A stretch of DNA of 64,000 nt from contig CAWFGX010000001.1 in the NCBI GenBank assembly GCA_963815375.1, positions 2,170,001 to 2,234,000 on the forward strand. The letters run 5' to 3'. The notes under the pieces were generated by a model. It was not told the DNA's origin. It did no database searches and worked only from the letters and a program-made list of their open reading frames with translations. The translations under genes were made by a program, and so were the position numbers. Every line of letters starts with the position of its first letter. Positions within the stretch are counted from its first letter, which is position 1. The stretch comes from JASHPR01 sp963815375 (GTDB lineage: Bacteria > Actinomycetota > Actinomycetes > Streptosporangiales > Streptosporangiaceae). Below, piece after piece: positions 20,103 to 28,358 of the stretch.

Positions 20103-20685
20103 TAACGCGCCGGCCGTGGTGCCGTCGACCGCCAAGATCCTCATCGCTGGGGGTTTCGGTGTAGGAAAGACCACCCTGGTCGGCGCGATCAGTGAAATCA
20201 GGCCGCTGCGGACCGAAGAACCGCTCAGCGAGCGCAGCGTCGGCATCGACGACACCAACGGTGTGAACGCGAAGACCACGACAACGGTGGCCATGGACTT
20301 CGGCCGGATCAGCTTCCGGTCCGATCTCGTGCTCTACCTGTTCGGAACGCCCGGGCAGGAGCGCTTCTGGTTCATGTGGGACGACCTGTCCGTCGGCGCA
20401 GTCGGTGCGGTCGTGATGGCCGATACGCGGCGCGTGGCGGACAGTTTCGCCTCGATCGACTACTTCGAGCGGAACGGAACTCCGTTCATCATTGCCGTCA
20501 ACTGCTTCGACGGTGCACCCCAGTTCAGGCCGGACGACGTCAGGATCGCGCTGAGCCTGGGATCTGAGGTACCGATCGTGCTGTGCGACGCGCGGAGCCG
20601 GGAGTCCGTCAGGAAGGTTCTCGTCAGCCTGGTCAAGCACGTGATGAGCACGAGGAGAACGGCAGGCCGCATCGGCATCGCCTGA
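20083..20685 (+). CDS. cvnD: Small Ras-like GTPase CvnD
   Basis: 200 residues. P-loop GGFGVGKTTL at about 23-32, switch-II region LFGTPGQERFWFMW, and a guanine-recognition motif in the altered form NCFD rather than NKxD, as seen in other conservon GTPases. It completes the cvnABCD set. Sensing by CvnA is presumed to be transmitted through CvnB and CvnC to nucleotide exchange on this GTPase. No P450 gene, which sometimes follows in conservons, is present here. Confidence 0.94.
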   Translation: MAFNRSDNAPAVVPSTAKILIAGGFGVGKTTLVGAISEIRPLRTEEPLSERSVGIDDTNGVNAKTTTTVAMDFGRISFRSDLVLYLFGTPGQERFWFMWDDLSVGAVGAVVMADTRRVADSFASIDYFERNGTPFIIAVNCFDGAPQFRPDDVRIALSLGSEVPIVLCDARSRESVRKVLVSLVKHVMSTRRTAGRIGIA

Positions 20686-20706
20686 GCGGGTCCAAGGGCG
20701 CGCTCC

Positions 20707-21060
20707 TCACGTGCTCCACAGCGCCTGCGCAGGTGACATGCGGGCCGCGCGCAGTGCAGGCCACAGGCCGGCAGGACGGCCACGATGGCGGCGACGCCGA
20801 TGGCGATCCCGAGCACCCTCGCTCGCGGCGCGGAGGACCAGCGCCAGTACCTCCTCCGCGTAACGGCTCTTGCGCATCACTGACCCGAACGGCACCATCC
20901 AGATTGCGTTCCGGCCCTTGGCGATGACAGGCGGCTCACGGCCTTCCCCGCTGAACGTCTCCACCAGCAGCCACCGCTTACGGCTGGCTTTGGCCTCTAT
21001 CAGCGCCTGACCTCCGGCATTGACATGTAATGAGATGATACCATAACATATGATTCGCAC
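20707..21060 (-). pseudogene. Decayed fragments including an FtsX-type permease tail
   Basis: On the minus strand the last codons before the TGA at 20707 encode GLWPALRAARMSPAQALWST, the typical end of an FtsX/MacB-like ABC permease. The preceding membrane helix (LGIAIGVAAIVAVL) lies in another frame up to about 20816; one extra base near 20775 would join them. The upstream part of the open frame (20830-21060) encodes an unrelated segment with REPPVIAKGRNAIWMVPFG that I do not recognise. Nothing upstream supplies the rest of a permease, so this is a remnant. Confidence 0.5.
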
Positions 21061-21291
21061 TTAATGAGTGTTATGGATGGGTTGGGTCAGCCGTCTGGCC
21101 TGATCTCTGTCTTGCCGTCGGCTCGCTGTGTGTTATGGACAGCCGCCAGTTGCTCAGGGATCAGCATGGACTGGAAAGCGTTCTCTGCTTTAGGTGCCTT
21201 GCCCCAGTGCGCGTGCCTGGCTTCAGGCCGTCCAGCATCCCTCGGCTTACACAGCCTGCGGCGATACCTGATCGCAAAGAAAGGAACTCTC

Positions 21292-22113
21292 ATGAAAGAT
21301 AAAAGGACGCGCTGGCGCATTACCCTCGCGCTTCCCATAGCACTCGCAGCGACGGTGTCCGTAATGGCTGGGAGCACCCAGGTTGCGAACGCTTCTGCCC
21401 CCGTACCCTACCCAGCCGCTCTGGCAAACCACCCGTTCGCCAAGCAGTGGAACCCGAGTGACCTGGTCTCCAGCCAATGGAATGCTCCGGCCAATTCACC
21501 CGGTAACTGCGCGCCCAACCCATCCCAGGTATTCATCAACGGCAGCGGGTACGCAGAACTCGGCACCAACGGCCAGCCGGGGAACTGTGTGTCGATCGAG
21601 TCGCCCCACGAGTACCCAACCGTGGACGGGTACGTCTACGAAGCAGACATCTATTTCTCGACATGGGAAAACTGGTCTTCCTACTGGATGTACGGGAACG
21701 ACTGGCCGCAAGACGGAGAGATCGACAGCGTAGAGGCCAATTACAACGCGAACTACGTCACCTGGCACTACGGGGCGAACAACTCCACGATCGGGACCGG
21801 ACCGTGGAACAATCAGGTAGTCCAGCCGACTAGCGCTAACATTGCGCCGGGCTGGCACATCGTGGATATCGCTTTCGGCGGAAACCGGATCCAGCTCTTC
21901 TATGATGGTCATCCATACGTGACACTTCCAGAAACACTTACGGCCAAAACGGACAACCCGATGTGGATCACATTCTCTACGGGATCGTGCGACGATCAGA
22001 CCCAGAGCAACCCGCAAGGCCCCAACGAATGCGCCAACAACGGGACTCTCGGTATTGGGGTTGCCGGTAACGTCCAGATCAAATGGCTCAGGGCATTCCT
22101 GCCTCCACGTTAG
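21292..22113 (+). CDS. Secreted GH16-like glucanase/lectin-fold protein
   Basis: 273 residues from the ATG at 21292, eight bases after AAGGAA; the longer upstream frame is not protein-like. It has a Sec signal peptide (basic MKDKRTRWR, hydrophobic core to about 27, cleavage near ANA-SA). The jelly-roll domain carries the GH16 signature EIDSVE with E143, D145 and E148 in the places of nucleophile, assisting Asp and acid/base. Aromatic residues (WENWSSYWMYGNDWP) line the expected sugar cleft. GH16 enzymes hydrolyse beta-1,3/1,4 glucans and related galactans; specificity cannot be read. It is followed by a terminator and another secreted glycosidase. Confidence 0.8.
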   Translation: MKDKRTRWRITLALPIALAATVSVMAGSTQVANASAPVPYPAALANHPFAKQWNPSDLVSSQWNAPANSPGNCAPNPSQVFINGSGYAELGTNGQPGNCVSIESPHEYPTVDGYVYEADIYFSTWENWSSYWMYGNDWPQDGEIDSVEANYNANYVTWHYGANNSTIGTGPWNNQVVQPTSANIAPGWHIVDIAFGGNRIQLFYDGHPYVTLPETLTAKTDNPMWITFSTGSCDDQTQSNPQGPNECANNGTLGIGVAGNVQIKWLRAFLPPR

Positions 22114-22159
22114 ACTGCTCGACCCGCCGGGGCGCTGGCCAAGGCTTTGATGACATGTC

Positions 22160-22194
22160 CGCCCTGATCGCGGGCCTTTCCCGCGATCAGGGCG
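22160..22194. terminator. Strong hairpin terminator after the GH16 gene
   Basis: A perfect 15-base stem (22160-22174 with 22180-22194) with a CCTTT loop. It lies between the GH16 stop and the GH27 start, so the two glycosidases are likely separate transcripts. Confidence 0.85.
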
Positions 22195-22228
22195 TAGTTA
22201 CGGGTACCCGACTGGGAGAAGGTGCTGG

Positions 22229-23533
22229 TTGACCGGGAGGAAGCGCGTCGCGGTGGCTGCCGCGTCGCTTATTACCGCCGCCGCGGCTGCCATGTCCGCG
22301 ACCGCGCCGGCTGCTCAAGCTGACCCGTCGGCGTTCGGGCATCTCCCGGTGATGGGCTACAACACGTGGTACCAGTTCGGTGCCGGGATAACCGAAAGCG
22401 CGGTGCTCGAGCAGGCCCACGACCTGGTGAGCAGCGGGCTCGCCGCCGCGGGCTACGACACCGTGAACCTTGACGATGGCTGGATGGCGTCCTCGCGCAC
22501 CAGCGACGGCTCGCTGACCTGGGACGCGGCCAAGTTCCCGCACGGCATTCCATGGCTGGCCAGCCAGATCCACTCGCTCGGCCTGAAGTTCGGGATCTAC
22601 GAGGCCATCGGCACCCGGACGTGCCAGGATCTCCCGGGCAGCGGAGGGACCACCGCGTCAGACAACCACTACGCACCAGACGCCAAGACATTCGCTGACT
22701 GGGGCGTTGACTTCGTGAAGATCGACGAGTGCGGCGGCCTCCCGGCCGGCACCACCCTCAGCTCGCTGACCGCCGCGTTCAAGCAGTACGGCACAGATCT
22801 CCGCGCGGACAACCCCAACGTCGTTTACAGCGAGGAGCTGCCCATTTACGCGCTGGGGCACTCCGACTTCACGCAGGCCGTCCAGTCCTCCTCCACGTTC
22901 GCCAACATGTGGCGAGTCGCGGCCGACGAAAATCCGACGGACCCCGCATCGGACACGATCCTCGGCCATCTCTCCGCGGACCTGCACTTCCACGCCATGG
23001 CCGGCCCCGGCCACTGGAACGACCTGGACATGCTGGTACCCGGCACGCCCGCAGCACACCCATTCGGCTGGTCGCTTACTGACGAGGAGAGCCAGCTCTC
23101 CGTCTGGGCCGAAGAGGCCAGCCCGCTGCTCATCTCCACGAACCTGACGACGCTGACCCCGGCCGAGCTGGCCGCACTGAAAAACCCGCAGATCATCGCG
23201 ATCGACCAGAGCGGGTCACAGCCGGCCACAGCTGTCACCAGCGGGCACATCGAAGCGGTGTTCAAGAAGGCCGACGGTGGCACGGCGGTCCTCTTCGCGA
23301 ACCTGGGCACGGGCACAGGGAGCGGCATCTTCAGGCTGTCCCAGCTCGGGATCGACGCGTCCATGGCCGACGGCTACAACGTCTGGAAAAACGAGACCAC
23401 CACCTTCAGCAGCGCTGCCGTCACGCTTCCGGCAGGGCAGACCGAAACCCTGGTGATCAAACCGGTTACTCAGGCAAGTAAACACCTCCGTTCTGAAATC
23501 AAGAAAGCTGATCACGTCGGGTCGGTCAAGTAA
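22229..23533 (+). CDS. Secreted GH27 alpha-galactosidase-like glycosidase
   Basis: 434 residues from a TTG at 22229, preceded by GGGAGAAGG; no better ATG exists before the signal peptide. Signal peptide to about residue 31 (AQA-DPSAFG). The barrel begins GYNTWYQFG, with DDGW near 86. Nucleophile D166 lies in FVKIDECGG and acid/base D265 in GHWNDLDML, the two catalytic aspartates of GH27. A C-terminal beta domain follows. It probably releases alpha-galactosyl or related alpha-linked sugars outside the cell. The last 25 residues (SKHLRSEIKKADHVGSVK) look like an unrelated extension past the normal end. Confidence 0.88.
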   Translation: MTGRKRVAVAAASLITAAAAAMSATAPAAQADPSAFGHLPVMGYNTWYQFGAGITESAVLEQAHDLVSSGLAAAGYDTVNLDDGWMASSRTSDGSLTWDAAKFPHGIPWLASQIHSLGLKFGIYEAIGTRTCQDLPGSGGTTASDNHYAPDAKTFADWGVDFVKIDECGGLPAGTTLSSLTAAFKQYGTDLRADNPNVVYSEELPIYALGHSDFTQAVQSSSTFANMWRVAADENPTDPASDTILGHLSADLHFHAMAGPGHWNDLDMLVPGTPAAHPFGWSLTDEESQLSVWAEEASPLLISTNLTTLTPAELAALKNPQIIAIDQSGSQPATAVTSGHIEAVFKKADGGTAVLFANLGTGTGSGIFRLSQLGIDASMADGYNVWKNETTTFSSAAVTLPAGQTETLVIKPVTQASKHLRSEIKKADHVGSVK

Positions 23534-23590
23534 GGCGGGACGGCAAAAAGACAATGCTTCGACTGAAGAACGTCGAGAAGCTTCTCGACC

Positions 23591-23758
23591 GTGCTGGCCA
23601 TGGCACTGGCCGCTACCGGGAGCACGGTTGCGGCGGGAATGCCCGCGAACGCGAGCACGGTGGCGCCACCGGCCCCTCCGTCACCTCCTAGCGATCCTGT
23701 GGCACCGATGGGAGGTTCGCCGCGCCGCTCCCGCCCGGACCCTTCGGCCTGCCCATAA
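23591..23758 (+). pseudogene. Possible signal-peptide remnant
   Basis: A GTG-initiated frame of 55 codons reads as a secretion signal: LAMALAATGSTVAAGMPANA followed by a proline/serine-rich stretch, then it ends without any domain. No ribosome site is evident. It looks like the 5' end of a lost secreted-protein gene, but chance in GC-rich sequence is possible. Confidence 0.25.
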
Positions 23759-23766
23759 CCGGCTCA

Positions 23767-24948
23767 TCAGTCGGTGTCGAGATTGACGGACGGGGTAGCC
23801 GGTCCTGCGCGACGGGTCGCAGCGGGAGAAATGATCTCCCGCGGACTCTTGCTGGAGCGGGTCATCCTGCCATTGGCTGCGAGGTGGCGCAGCGCCTGGG
23901 CATAGGAACCCACCAGGCTGCTGTGGCAGTACGGCAGGCCGCGCTGCTGGCAGAATGCCGCCACCAGAGCCTGGGACCGGCGCAGGTTCCGACGTGGCAT
24001 GGAGGGGAACAGGTGATGCTCGATCTGATAGTTCAGGCCTCCCAGCGCGAAGTCCGTCAGCAGCCCGCCATGCACGTTCCTTGACGTCAGCACTTGACGC
24101 CGTAGGAAATCACTGCGGTCATCGGCGGCCAGGATGGGCATCCCCTTGTGGTTAGGCGCGAACGAGCAGCCCAGGTACAGGCCGAACAGGCCCTGCTGCA
24201 CCAGGACGAACACCACAGCCTTGACCGGGGAGAGCACAAGGAAGACCACGACCAGGTAGCCGATGAAGTGAGCGGCCAGCAGCGCCGCCTCCCAGGCCCG
24301 GTGCCTGCATGACCGGCCAAACAGGGCCCGGATGCTCGCCACATGCAGCTGCAGCGCTTCCATCAGCAGCAGCGGAAAGAACAAGTAGGCCTGATACCGG
24401 TACGCCAGCCGCGCCGGCCCCCGGCTGGCCCGCGCCTGGTCAGCGGTGAAGGCCAGGACGCCCGGCTCGATGTCAGGGTCGGCGTGCTCGGTGTTGGGGT
24501 GGGCGTGATGACGGTTGTGCTTTCGCACCCACCAGCCGTAGCTCAGTCCGATGGCGAGGTTGCCGTGCAGGATACCGGTGACGTAGTTAGCCCGCCGGGA
24601 CCGGAAGATCTGCAGGTGCCCGGCATCATGGCCGAGGAAGCCCATCTGGGTGTACACGACGGCCAGGAAGACAGCCACCGCCAGCTGCCACCACGAGTTG
24701 CCGACCAGGATGAAGGCGGCCCAGCCGCCGGCCAGCGCCGCGGCGGTCGCCGCAATCCTCCAGAGGTAATACCTGGGGTGACGTTCCAGCAGCCCAGCCT
24801 GCCTGACCTGCCGGGAGAGAGCCGCATAGTCGCTGCCGCGCTCGGATTCAGACGGTTGTGCGGGCGCCAAGCCCGCAGGTAGCACGCCCGGGGTGACTGA
24901 TTCTTCGGGGTATCGCACTGCTGGACTCCTAAGACGCACACCATGCAC
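23767..24948 (-). CDS. Membrane fatty-acid desaturase (DesA3/linoleoyl-CoA-type)
   Basis: 393 residues. It has the three histidine boxes of acyl-lipid/acyl-CoA front-end-type desaturases: HDAGH (near 107), HNRHH (near 143) and QIEHH (near 307), which bind the diiron centre. Two hydrophobic hairpins (about 66-100 and 225-265) anchor it in the membrane. The family inserts double bonds into membrane fatty acids using O2 and ferredoxin-type electrons, often in response to cold. Start choice is open: an in-frame GTG about 18 codons later (VTPGVLPAG) would also work. It lies downstream of the slipin gene on the same strand, 153 bases apart. Confidence 0.9.
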   Translation of the reverse strand: MHGVRLRSPAVRYPEESVTPGVLPAGLAPAQPSESERGSDYAALSRQVRQAGLLERHPRYYLWRIAATAAALAGGWAAFILVGNSWWQLAVAVFLAVVYTQMGFLGHDAGHLQIFRSRRANYVTGILHGNLAIGLSYGWWVRKHNRHHAHPNTEHADPDIEPGVLAFTADQARASRGPARLAYRYQAYLFFPLLLMEALQLHVASIRALFGRSCRHRAWEAALLAAHFIGYLVVVFLVLSPVKAVVFVLVQQGLFGLYLGCSFAPNHKGMPILAADDRSDFLRRQVLTSRNVHGGLLTDFALGGLNYQIEHHLFPSMPRRNLRRSQALVAAFCQQRGLPYCHSSLVGSYAQALRHLAANGRMTRSSKSPREIISPAATRRAGPATPSVNLDTD

Positions 24949-25101
24949 GGATAATCATGTGCTGCCTGGGTCCGGAGCAGCAGGGGCGGCCAAACCGCGT
25001 CATGAGACGCGCCAAGTACCGCAGCGAGTACTTACACCAAGAATATCCCCGGCCGGCGGCAGTGGCCACGCTAGGCGCGGTTGTTGGCGTGCGCTGGGAG
25101 T

Positions 25102-26004
25102 TCAGGCGGTGACTGCTGTTGTTTTCAGGCTCGCATTGAGGGGCGCGTTCTGGGCGGTGCCGGTCCCGAGGCTGGCCGGTGCCGGAACCGCCGGCGCTTC
25201 CGGCAACGTCACTTGAGGCGCTGGCGCCTGGGCCGGCAGGGCGCCCCTATCCTCGGCGTCCTCGGCCAGGGGCAGCGCCGGGCCGCTCCCCGCGATCGCC
25301 GCGCGGTCGAAGAAGCGCAGCAGTTCCACCGGGACGGGCATGACGAGGGTGCTGTTCTTCTCGGCCGCGACCTCGACGACGGTCTGCAGCAGCCGCAGCT
25401 GCAGGGCAGCCGGATCGGCGGCCATGATGGCAGCGGCCTGGGCGAGCTTCCTGGATGCCTGGTACTCACCGTCAGCGTTGATGATCCGCGCGCGGCGCTC
25501 CCGCTCAGCCTCGGCCTGCCGCGACATCGACCGCTTCATGGACTCGGGCAGGGAGACGTCCTTGACCTCGACCCGTTCCACGCGGACGCCCCAGGGCTGC
25601 TCGGTGGGCTCGTCGATGACGTCCTTGAGGTAGGCATTGACCTTGTCGCGCTCGGACAGCAGCTGGTCCATGGTGCTCTGGCCGATCACCGACCGCAGCG
25701 AGGTCTGGGCGACCTGGGACACGGCGTAGGTGTAGTCCTGCACGTTGATGATGGCCTTGAACGGGTCGACGACCCGGTAGTAGACCACGGCGTCCACGCG
25801 CAGGGTGACGTTGTCGCGGCTGATGGCCTCCTGGCCGGGCACCGCCGCCGCGATGATCTGCATGTTGACCTTGCGGAGCCGGTCAGTGAACGGGTTGACC
25901 CAGGTCAGCCCCGGCTCGCGGATGCCGGGCAGCGCCCGGCCGAAACGGAAGACGATACCTCGTTCGTACTGGGTGATGATCTTGAAGCCGAACATCCCGG
26001 CCAT
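25102..26004 (-). CDS. Slipin/SPFH-domain (Band 7) protein
   Basis: 300 residues from the ATG at 26004, preceded by GAGGG; longer starts run back into the TetR gene. The SPFH core is clear: TQYERGIVFRFGRALPGIREPGL, then VTLRVDAVVYYRV and the helical AEAERERRARIINADGEYQAS segment that drives oligomer assembly. The tail is Pro/Ala-rich. Slipins organise membrane microdomains and are often paired with NfeD, which is absent here. Unusually the usual N-terminal hydrophobic anchor is missing with this start, so either membrane attachment differs or the true start is upstream. Confidence 0.85.
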   Translation of the reverse strand: MAGMFGFKIITQYERGIVFRFGRALPGIREPGLTWVNPFTDRLRKVNMQIIAAAVPGQEAISRDNVTLRVDAVVYYRVVDPFKAIINVQDYTYAVSQVAQTSLRSVIGQSTMDQLLSERDKVNAYLKDVIDEPTEQPWGVRVERVEVKDVSLPESMKRSMSRQAEAERERRARIINADGEYQASRKLAQAAAIMAADPAALQLRLLQTVVEVAAEKNSTLVMPVPVELLRFFDRAAIAGSGPALPLAEDAEDRGALPAQAPAPQVTLPEAPAVPAPASLGTGTAQNAPLNASLKTTAVTA

Positions 26005-26212
26005 CCCAACCCTCGGCACGTGGCGCGCCGGGTCACCGGAACCGAGGACGGCGCCAGCCAGACCGCCAGCGTTCGAAATGCCCCCAGCCCTCTGCCCATT
26101 GTCACACACGACCCGAATTAAGCAAAACGCAGGCAATCTTGCCAGGATCCTGCGAGTACCGGCCGGGAGAACGTTAATGGAGGAAATGGCTTTATCGCAA
26201 AGCTCTTGCCGG

Positions 26213-26932
26213 CTAAAGGGCCTGCAGGCCGACAATGATGGTGCTCAGGCCGACGATGAAGCGGTCGTCGCGGTCGTCGGCCCAGGCGTGCTCGCCAAGG
26301 GTGGTGAGTGCGGGGAACCGGTCGGCGGGCAGGGCCCGGAGGAAGGCCTGTAGCTCGTGCCGGGTGGTGGCGTCCCTGACGCGTTGCTCGGCGGCGGAGC
26401 TGGGGTCGCTGAGGGAGAAGCCGGCTATGTAGTCGTAGATCAGGCGGAAGGCCAGGGCGGTCTGGCGGTCGGGCATCCCGGCAGCCCGCAGAGACGTGAG
26501 GAATGCCTCGGCCAGGGGGAGGGAATGGGGGCTGAGGGGATCGCGGGTCTTCAGCAGGCCGGCGAGGCCGGGGTGGCGTTCGAGGGCAGCCCGCAGCCGC
26601 TGGGCGAGTTCTGTGACCTGCGTGGCCCAGGGCAGGGAGCCATCGACCTGCGGGTCGACCTCGGCGAGCACTGCGTCGAGAGCTAGGTCGTAGAGTTCCT
26701 CCTTGCTGTGGACATGCCGGTACAGGGCGCCGGGGACCACGCCGAGGCGGGCGGCGAGGCCGCGCATGCTGAGAGCCTGCACTCCCTGGCTGCTGATGAT
26801 CGCCAGGGTCTCGGCTACGACCTGATCGCGGCTGAGCGCGCGCCGCTGGCGGTTCCGGGCGCTGACTGGCGGGCTGAACCAGAGCAGGGGCGTGCCTGCC
26901 CCGCCGTGCGCTGGGTCCTGTGAGTCCACCAT
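26213..26932 (-). CDS. TetR-family transcriptional regulator
   Basis: 239 residues. The HTH (about 35-80) reads SRDQVVAETLAIISSQGVQALSMRGLAARLGVVPGALYRHV in pattern, and the C-terminal ligand domain is of the TetR_C1 type (PWATQVTELAQRLRAALERHPGLAGLL). It sits about 208 bases upstream of the slipin start on the same strand. Two TTCAC/GTGAA palindromes in its upstream region (26975-26989 and 27146-27163) are likely operators for autoregulation or for the gene at 27255. Confidence 0.92.
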   Translation of the reverse strand: MVDSQDPAHGGAGTPLLWFSPPVSARNRQRRALSRDQVVAETLAIISSQGVQALSMRGLAARLGVVPGALYRHVHSKEELYDLALDAVLAEVDPQVDGSLPWATQVTELAQRLRAALERHPGLAGLLKTRDPLSPHSLPLAEAFLTSLRAAGMPDRQTALAFRLIYDYIAGFSLSDPSSAAEQRVRDATTRHELQAFLRALPADRFPALTTLGEHAWADDRDDRFIVGLSTIIVGLQAL

Positions 26933-26974
26933 GTGCCTGCCTTCCCGGATAGCCTGGCTCGCTACTAAACACCG

Positions 26975-26989
26975 TTCACTTTAGGTGAA
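26975..26989. promoter_or_regulatory. Candidate TetR operator 1
   Basis: TTCAC-TTTAG-GTGAA, five-base arms around a five-base spacer, 43 bases upstream of the TetR start in an AT-rich patch. It matches a second palindrome at 27146. Confidence 0.5.
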
Positions 26990-27145
26990 TGCCGTGCTCC
27001 TAGGCCAGTAATGCTCACAGGAGCGGCGTTCTTCCGTGGACACTGAGGCCCGCAACCGCCTAAGGCTGGACAGAATGCCGCGCCGCATGGTCACCCCGCT
27101 ATGTACTCGTCATGCCATCCAGTGCCGAACTTGACAGTGCACGTT

Positions 27146-27163
27146 GTTCACTCTACTGTGAAC
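27146..27163. promoter_or_regulatory. Candidate TetR operator 2
   Basis: GTTCAC-TCTACT-GTGAAC, six-base arms around a six-base spacer, about 90 bases before the 27255 gene. Flanking CTAC and GTAG extend the dyad when it is centred on GTGAAC. A further half-like TAGTGTTCAT lies at about 27183. The pair of sites flanks the divergent TetR and 27255 genes. Confidence 0.5.
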
Positions 27164-27254
27164 AGTGTAGCTCGGGAGTAAATAGTGTTCATACGAGCGG
27201 TGTTCTTCCGGGGTCGCCAAGCCGCCGGCTTGGGCAAGAGCAGGGGGGAACCAC

Positions 27255-27449
27255 ATGACAGCCATAATGAGCTGGGACCTGTTCGAGGATCTGGGTACGG
27301 CACAGGACGAGATGCTGCGGCTGAACGGCCGCGATAACTGGCGGCCCGGGCAGCAGCGCAACCCCAAGCCCAAGGAGACCCGGGCTAAACGCATCAGCGT
27401 GCGCCACGGCGCGCTTACCCCCAGTGGAGCCGCCAGGAACGGCAGCTAA
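27255..27449 (+). CDS. Small protein resembling the two ends of an Hsp20 chaperone
   Basis: 64 residues with a strong ribosome site (CAGGGGGGAA). The first 25 residues (MTAIMSWDLFEDLGTAQDEM) look like the start of actinobacterial Hsp20 proteins, which typically read WDPFREL and so on. The end (PKPKETRAKRISV) resembles the last residues after the alpha-crystallin domain. The roughly 90-residue alpha-crystallin domain between them is absent. This may be an internally deleted hsp20 or an independent small protein. It is followed 30 bases later by a very strong terminator, so it is probably transcribed on its own, perhaps under the TetR operators upstream. Confidence 0.55.
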   Translation: MTAIMSWDLFEDLGTAQDEMLRLNGRDNWRPGQQRNPKPKETRAKRISVRHGALTPSGAARNGS

Positions 27450-27479
27450 CAACCTGACAATGGCGCACGAGGGGCTGAC

Positions 27480-27523
27480 CCTCTGGCTGTTTCCGCCGGC
27501 CGTCCGGCGGAAACAGCCAGAGG
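27480..27523. terminator. Very strong hairpin terminator
   Basis: A perfect 20-base stem (27480-27499 with 27504-27523) with a CCGT loop, followed by CTTTTCC. It is the longest perfect stem I noticed in the window and ends the 27255 gene transcript. Confidence 0.9.
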
Positions 27524-27608
27524 CTTTTCCATGCTCGCCGTGGTGGATCCAGGACGGCCAGCTGGACCTTGGCCACCCACGCCGGCAGATGAGAGGGCAG
27601 GCCACAAG

Positions 27609-28004
27609 ATGCCACCAGGACCGATGATCATCACCGCCCAGCCCGGCGGTGACAGCGGCTCCGCGCGCGGAAACAGGCTGGTTATTCTGGACGCGCCGGC
27701 TGAAGGGCTGGCGAGCGAAGTCGCTCCTTTGCATGTTCATCGGGCGGATGACGAGGCGTGGCATGTGATAGCCGGGGCGTTGCGGTTCCGGTTCGAAGGC
27801 GACGAGTTCATCGCAGGTGCGGGTTCCACTGTGCTCGTGCCTGCGGGCGTGGCACATACTTTCGGGAACGCCGGGCCTGACCCCTCGCGTTACATCATTA
27901 TCCTGACTGCCAGGCTGGACGAGATGATCAGCTTGCTGCACGAGGCCGACCAGGCGGAGCACGCAGCGATCTACCGCAGGTATGAGTCGGAGCTCCTCGA
28001 ATGA
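27609..28004 (+). CDS. Cupin-domain protein
   Basis: 131 residues from the ATG at 27609; an ATG at 27624 with AGGA four bases upstream is equally possible. The single cupin barrel has the first metal motif (PLHVHRADDEAWHVIAG) with two His, a Glu-like acidic position and the second motif VPAGVAHTFGN. Such small cupins bind Fe, Mn or Zn and act as dioxygenases, isomerases or ligand sensors; nothing here selects among them. It is isolated between two intergenic stretches. Confidence 0.82.
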   Translation: MPPGPMIITAQPGGDSGSARGNRLVILDAPAEGLASEVAPLHVHRADDEAWHVIAGALRFRFEGDEFIAGAGSTVLVPAGVAHTFGNAGPDPSRYIIILTARLDEMISLLHEADQAEHAAIYRRYESELLE

Positions 28005-28358
28005 GCAGGCGGCCAATGTCACGGCCCTGCCCGCTGATCGGCGAATCGCGGTTGGCAGGGGAATCAGCGTGCGCGCACGGCCACGTCCGGCCATGACTGT
28101 CCTCGGACTGTTCTCGGCTAGACTGAGGTCGCGTCCGCTACGCGAGGCCGCGGAGGACGCTCAGCCACTGCCCGGAACGTCGGCGGGCACGCGAGGCCAT
28201 TCGACTTAGCCTCGGACCCGCTATGACGGCCTTACTGAACGATTCTGCGTGGGCCCCACTGTCTCCAGGGCCAGCCCGTACATGACAGCGCACCCGGCGC
28301 CCGCTTCACTCCAAGATTCGCTGGCGCCGCAGGCTGCGCCGACAAGGAGCCGTTCATC
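28005..28358. other. Non-coding stretch upstream of the glycosyltransferase operon
   Basis: No supported gene. GGCTAGACTGAG near 28114-28125 could contain a -10-like TAGACT, but no convincing -35 accompanies it. The GT gene has a plausible ribosome site (AAGGAG) at about 28345. Confidence 0.4.

Noticed and set aside
28005..28358. Small plus-strand frame overlapping the cupin stop (27982-28209)
   Set aside because: No ribosome site, Arg-rich and no homology signal.
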